Below, piece by piece: positions 61,801-64,000 of a stretch of 64,000 nt of DNA. Each line of letters begins with the position of its first letter. Positions within the stretch are counted from its first letter, which is position 1. The translations under genes were made by a program, and so were the position numbers. The DNA lies in NCBI RefSeq assembly GCF_021730395.1, contig NC_069361.1, positions 80,609,001 to 80,673,000 on the forward strand. Direction: 5' to 3'. This DNA is from Mercenaria mercenaria. Its lineage: Eukaryota; Mollusca; Bivalvia; Venerida; Veneridae. The notes under the pieces are model-generated. The model had not been told where the DNA came from. It was given only the letters and a program-made list of their open reading frames with translations, and made no database searches.

Positions 61801-63873
61801 TTCAAGTCACACTGGCAACTCTGTTCATATGATGACTTTCCTGCTGTAATGGTGGAAGGCAACCACAGGTGTTAATCTAGACATTATTTTTAGGCAGACG
61901 GAAGCCACCAGTACAGACGCACTAACCTCATGCTAGCTGGACAGCTTGCACGCATGAAAAGAATTCTACATCCAACGTTGGGTGTTTGAACCCATGAGGT
62001 GAGGGGAAATTTATATCAAGTCTGCTACATAAATCGCAAAACTATGGCCACCACGAATTGAGGAAACAATTTAAATTCCTCCTCCAGTTGAATAAATGCT
62101 GACACAGCATGTCCATGTTGAATATGCTCTCTATCATAAATCAAGTATATATTCAAATTAGCTTTAGCCTTTCAAAACTTTAATAACGTTATCAGCCTAT
62201 AACTTCATTAATCAATCTTCAACCAACTTACCTTATATACATGAACTTCACAGTTAGATAAAGCCACTAGCACAGCCTTGAAAGCCTTTGGTCTGTAATC
62301 AACTACTTCTATAGTTGTTATGCTTTTTGGCAGCTTCACTGTCCACATTTTCTTACCCTGGAAATAACAAAAGAAAAATGCATGATGCAAAATAAAGGAT
62401 TTCAACCAAACCAATGCTGAGTATAAAATTATAATTCTCCTACTGTGTAAGCTGCAGAGAAGTCATGATTTATTTACTGAGAACAACAAACCTTCCACAA
62501 TAATTCGAAGAACACAGTTAGACAGGAGTAACCGAGTTTTCCCTAAACCTATTTCCGGTAAAATCATTGTATTTTTGGGGGGGACATTTTTTCATTTAAT
62601 TTCATCGCTGACTCAATCCATGAAATTAAATTCCAATGAACAAACACATTTTCTACTAATTTCATCTTTAAAAGCTGAAATAAACAAATTTATAACCCCT
62701 CGTTACAGCAATTTTGCCAAAACCCACAAAAATGATGATTTCATAGTACCTAAGCGCTTTTATATATATAACTTCTACAGAATATACTGGCAAAAAGAGT
62801 ATCTATATTTATGTTAAGCAATGTGGATCTTTTTAATTTACATATAATTTTTATCCAGATTTCTTTATGAATACTTCATAACGCAGACACGCTTTCTTTA
62901 AAAGCATTATGTCATGCTGGGCAGCCACTTGTTTCACTTAACTTCTGTATGTATTCACTATAGTTTTTTCATTGAAAATTACTTCTCACCAAGCATAAAC
63001 GAAATGCCAGACTACAGTTTAGGTCTAAAGTGGAAGATTTTTAAGTTAAACAACAGACTAGTAAAATACCTTAGAGGTGAAACATTTGAGAGTCTGGTCC
63101 ATACAAGCAACATAGATAGTTTTGTTGAGACGTTCCATGCCAACAATCTGTGAGCTCAGCTCTATACAACCTTTTGATGGATCATCTACTCCTCTGTAAC
63201 AAAAGTTATAGAACCTTGAGAACTACAGAGCAATGAACAGGAGTTACAAAACCATAAACCAAGATGTTATTAGCATAGGAAAATCCTTTGTTTCTTTTGC
63301 CAAATAAAGTTAACATTTTAATTTTTCCCCCAATGTTTGTGTTAATGCATGCCATTTTAAGATATTTTAAAAGTTTCAAACAGATCCAGCAACAAATGAA
63401 GTCAAACTTGCAATTTTCCCCAATGTCATAGCCACAAATGATGGTAATCTACCATGGACATAGTCCAATGGAGTAGATTTTAACAACTTAAAACCTGCCT
63501 TGAATTTTATAACAATTTTAAAATTTCAAACTCCTTTTGAGTTCTTTAGAATTTTGAATGATATCATTGTATTGCCTTATTATAAAAAAATCAAAGAAAT
63601 AACTTGTAACTAAAATGTTGTCAAAATCAAACTGCAAATTTAATCTTTTAGAACATCTTCCTGTTGAACGTGCACTTTGTTTCCGACATGTACACAACTG
63701 AGCAATAATTTACTAAATGAAAAGTCCAAATGGTGCACACTTTCAATATTAAGCTGTCAAGAATACCTTCTAAGAGTGTAGATGCACCCATTTCTACAAG
63801 CTACAACTATTCTATACTCAACATCATACATTCCAGTTACACTAAGAAACACAGGAACACTCGGTAAATGCAT
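52829..63873 (-). CDS. BBS1: Bardet-Biedl syndrome 1 protein (BBSome subunit), 3' part of gene
   Basis: Nine exons on -, with all phases consistent: 63873-63767, 63193-63070, 62357-62232, 61657-61555, 60994-60836, 59404-59271, 58316-58182, 57586-57500 and 52915-52829 (TAA). They encode the last 353 aa; the 5' exons lie beyond the right edge. BBS1 is a BBSome subunit that, with ARL6, carries membrane proteins to and from cilia. Matches to vertebrate BBS1 include [24 protein letters not shown] and [14 protein letters not shown]. Further matches are [73 protein letters not shown] and [20 protein letters not shown]. The first five exons belong to the beta-propeller and the last exons to the C-terminal ear-like domain. 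Palindromic MITEs lie in two introns, and the 4.6-kb last intron is filled with tandem-repeat elements. The coding part is intact. Confidence 0.97.
53131..54052. mobile_element. Tandem-repeat element in BBS1 last intron (~165-bp units)
   Basis: About five ~165-bp units (aggggccataactcctacat, gaatccggacgcgaaacccc, aggtgcacaactacacatgc, tgaccaacattcctgtaaa, ttctaggtcaaatacttttg, cgcgacacaacattaaaatg). They are followed by a ggacggacgg tract and the terminal hairpin ccccccccaaagtgggggca. The frames at 53637-53317 and 54049-53696 are repeat translations, not genes. Confidence 0.75.
54060..55025. other. BBS1 last intron, unremarkable part
   Basis: AT-rich intronic sequence with a poly-A/G tract near 54809-54836. 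Around 54360-54410 the words gagaaaagcgcatgtctccc resemble, inverted, a motif at about 28815-28835, suggesting a shared decayed repeat. Confidence 0.4.
55028..56476. mobile_element. Tandem-repeat element in BBS1 last intron (~180-bp units)
   Basis: Starts with the small palindrome agggccatgatggccct and then tcgctcacctgt. Three to four ~180-bp units follow (ggccataactctggaaccca, ttcaagaaaggaaccaagat, cttatggtgatacaagttgt, gaagctgctattgtgcagac), then gacggacgcacggacgg. It ends in the hairpin agctcaccttgtcac / gtgacaggtgagct followed by AA. The subterminal inverted repeat (gctcacctgt / acaggtgagc) and the end in CTAA suit a Helitron/Helentron relative (inference). Confidence 0.75.
56505..57122. 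mobile_element. Tandem-repeat element with terminal hairpin, plus internal palindrome
   Basis: Three ~170-bp units (ggtaattcaagggccataat, tccgaagtgcct.gg, atttggctagttatcgaact, ttcaagtttggtgaagat, gttcgacttagagtgcggac). The end is the perfect hairpin tctcccacaccactgtgtgg...gggaga (57092-57118). A second palindrome at 56841-56902 (acacaaaaggacccctat / ataggggtccttttgtgt) looks like a separate small insertion within the array. Confidence 0.7.
57933..58160. mobile_element. Palindromic 228-bp MITE, copy 1 (BBS1 intron)
   Basis: Begins gagccgtgccatgggaaaac and ends in its inverse, gttttctcatggcacggctc. The arms also pair internally (ggatccagaccagcctgcgc / gcgcaggctggtctggatcc), so almost the whole element is one hairpin. 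It sits 22 bp from the 3' end of the 58182-58316 exon on the intron side. The second copy is at 61275-61501. Confidence 0.9.
58532..58682. repeat. ~150-bp inverted-repeat element (MITE-like)
   Basis: cctcagtcacacatatggcgc at the left pairs with gcgccgtatgtgtgactgtgg at the right. Inner words also pair (agctacgtctagc / gctagacgtagct). It lies in a BBS1 intron and has no coding capacity. Confidence 0.8.
59195..59264 (-). pseudogene. Partial duplicate of a BBS1 exon end
   Basis: About 70 bp just downstream (on -) of the exon 59404-59271 repeat its last part: [12 protein letters not shown], then a TAG, then PLKLSA, with a donor-like gttagg. Offset from the real copy is about 75 bp. The in-frame stop means it cannot be included productively. 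Confidence 0.8.
61275..61501. mobile_element. Palindromic 227-bp MITE, copy 2 (BBS1 intron)
   Basis: Same family as 57933-58160: starts gagccgcgccatgagaaaac and ends atggcgtggctc, with the central gcgaacagcatggatcctga. It is slightly more diverged between arms, hence perhaps older. It lies 54 bp from the 3' end of the exon 61657-61555. Confidence 0.88.
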
Positions 63874-64000
63874 CTGAAAAGAAAAGTAGATGGACTGAAA
63901 TTACCAGTTCAAAACAGTTTGGAAAACAAAACAGCCAGCTATAGAACACATAACATTGTCAAAAACTAGTTTCCACAGGGAGGAAAGTATTTATTTCATT

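Overview
The window reads as AT-rich nuclear DNA of a bivalve mollusc, probably a heterodont (venerid-like) clam. Genes are split into short exons with GT-AG introns. One gene is an unmistakable metazoan BBS1. The spacers are packed with small elements typical of bivalve genomes: internally tandem-repeated elements with (GGAC)n tracts and terminal hairpins, and palindromic MITEs. The species is an inference.

Layout. 1-12.4 kb holds only repeats: a trinucleotide tract, a 21-bp minisatellite, a pair of ~640-bp inverted repeats (about 2250-2885 and 8868-9518) and a LINE RNase H fragment. 12.5-45.4 kb is a tandem cluster of two interleaved families. On the + strand are HSL/AADAC-like alpha/beta hydrolases: gene 1 (12490-20611), gene 2 (34784-41419), two orphan copies of the last exon (23652 and 30761) and a gene-less copy of the gene 2 promoter (26455). 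On the - strand are four two-exon genes for small secreted cysteine-rich proteins with a VWC-like pattern (22076-23343, 29112-30454, 42439-43231, 43828-45426). The two families were evidently duplicated together. Transposons sit between and inside the copies: a Harbinger remnant, a LINE in intron 6 of hydrolase 2, and MITEs. 45.8-47.7 kb is a repeat block with a near-perfect palindrome and a fragment of 18S rRNA. 48.1-50.8 kb is an unrecognised three-exon gene for an acidic protein with an X-box-like promoter motif. 52.8 kb to the right edge is the 3' part of BBS1 on the - strand; its long last intron is filled with tandem-repeat elements.

Main discovery. Hydrolase 1 carries two homologous copies of exon 5. 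Both are exactly 95 nt, have the same phase, and are separated by only 33 nt, which is too short to act as an intron. They can only be used alternatively, and they encode a segment immediately after the nucleophile-bearing part of the enzyme, close to the expected substrate pocket. This would be a mutually exclusive splicing switch in an esterase. All exon boundaries were read by eye from splice consensus, phase and paralogue comparison; no transcript data were available.
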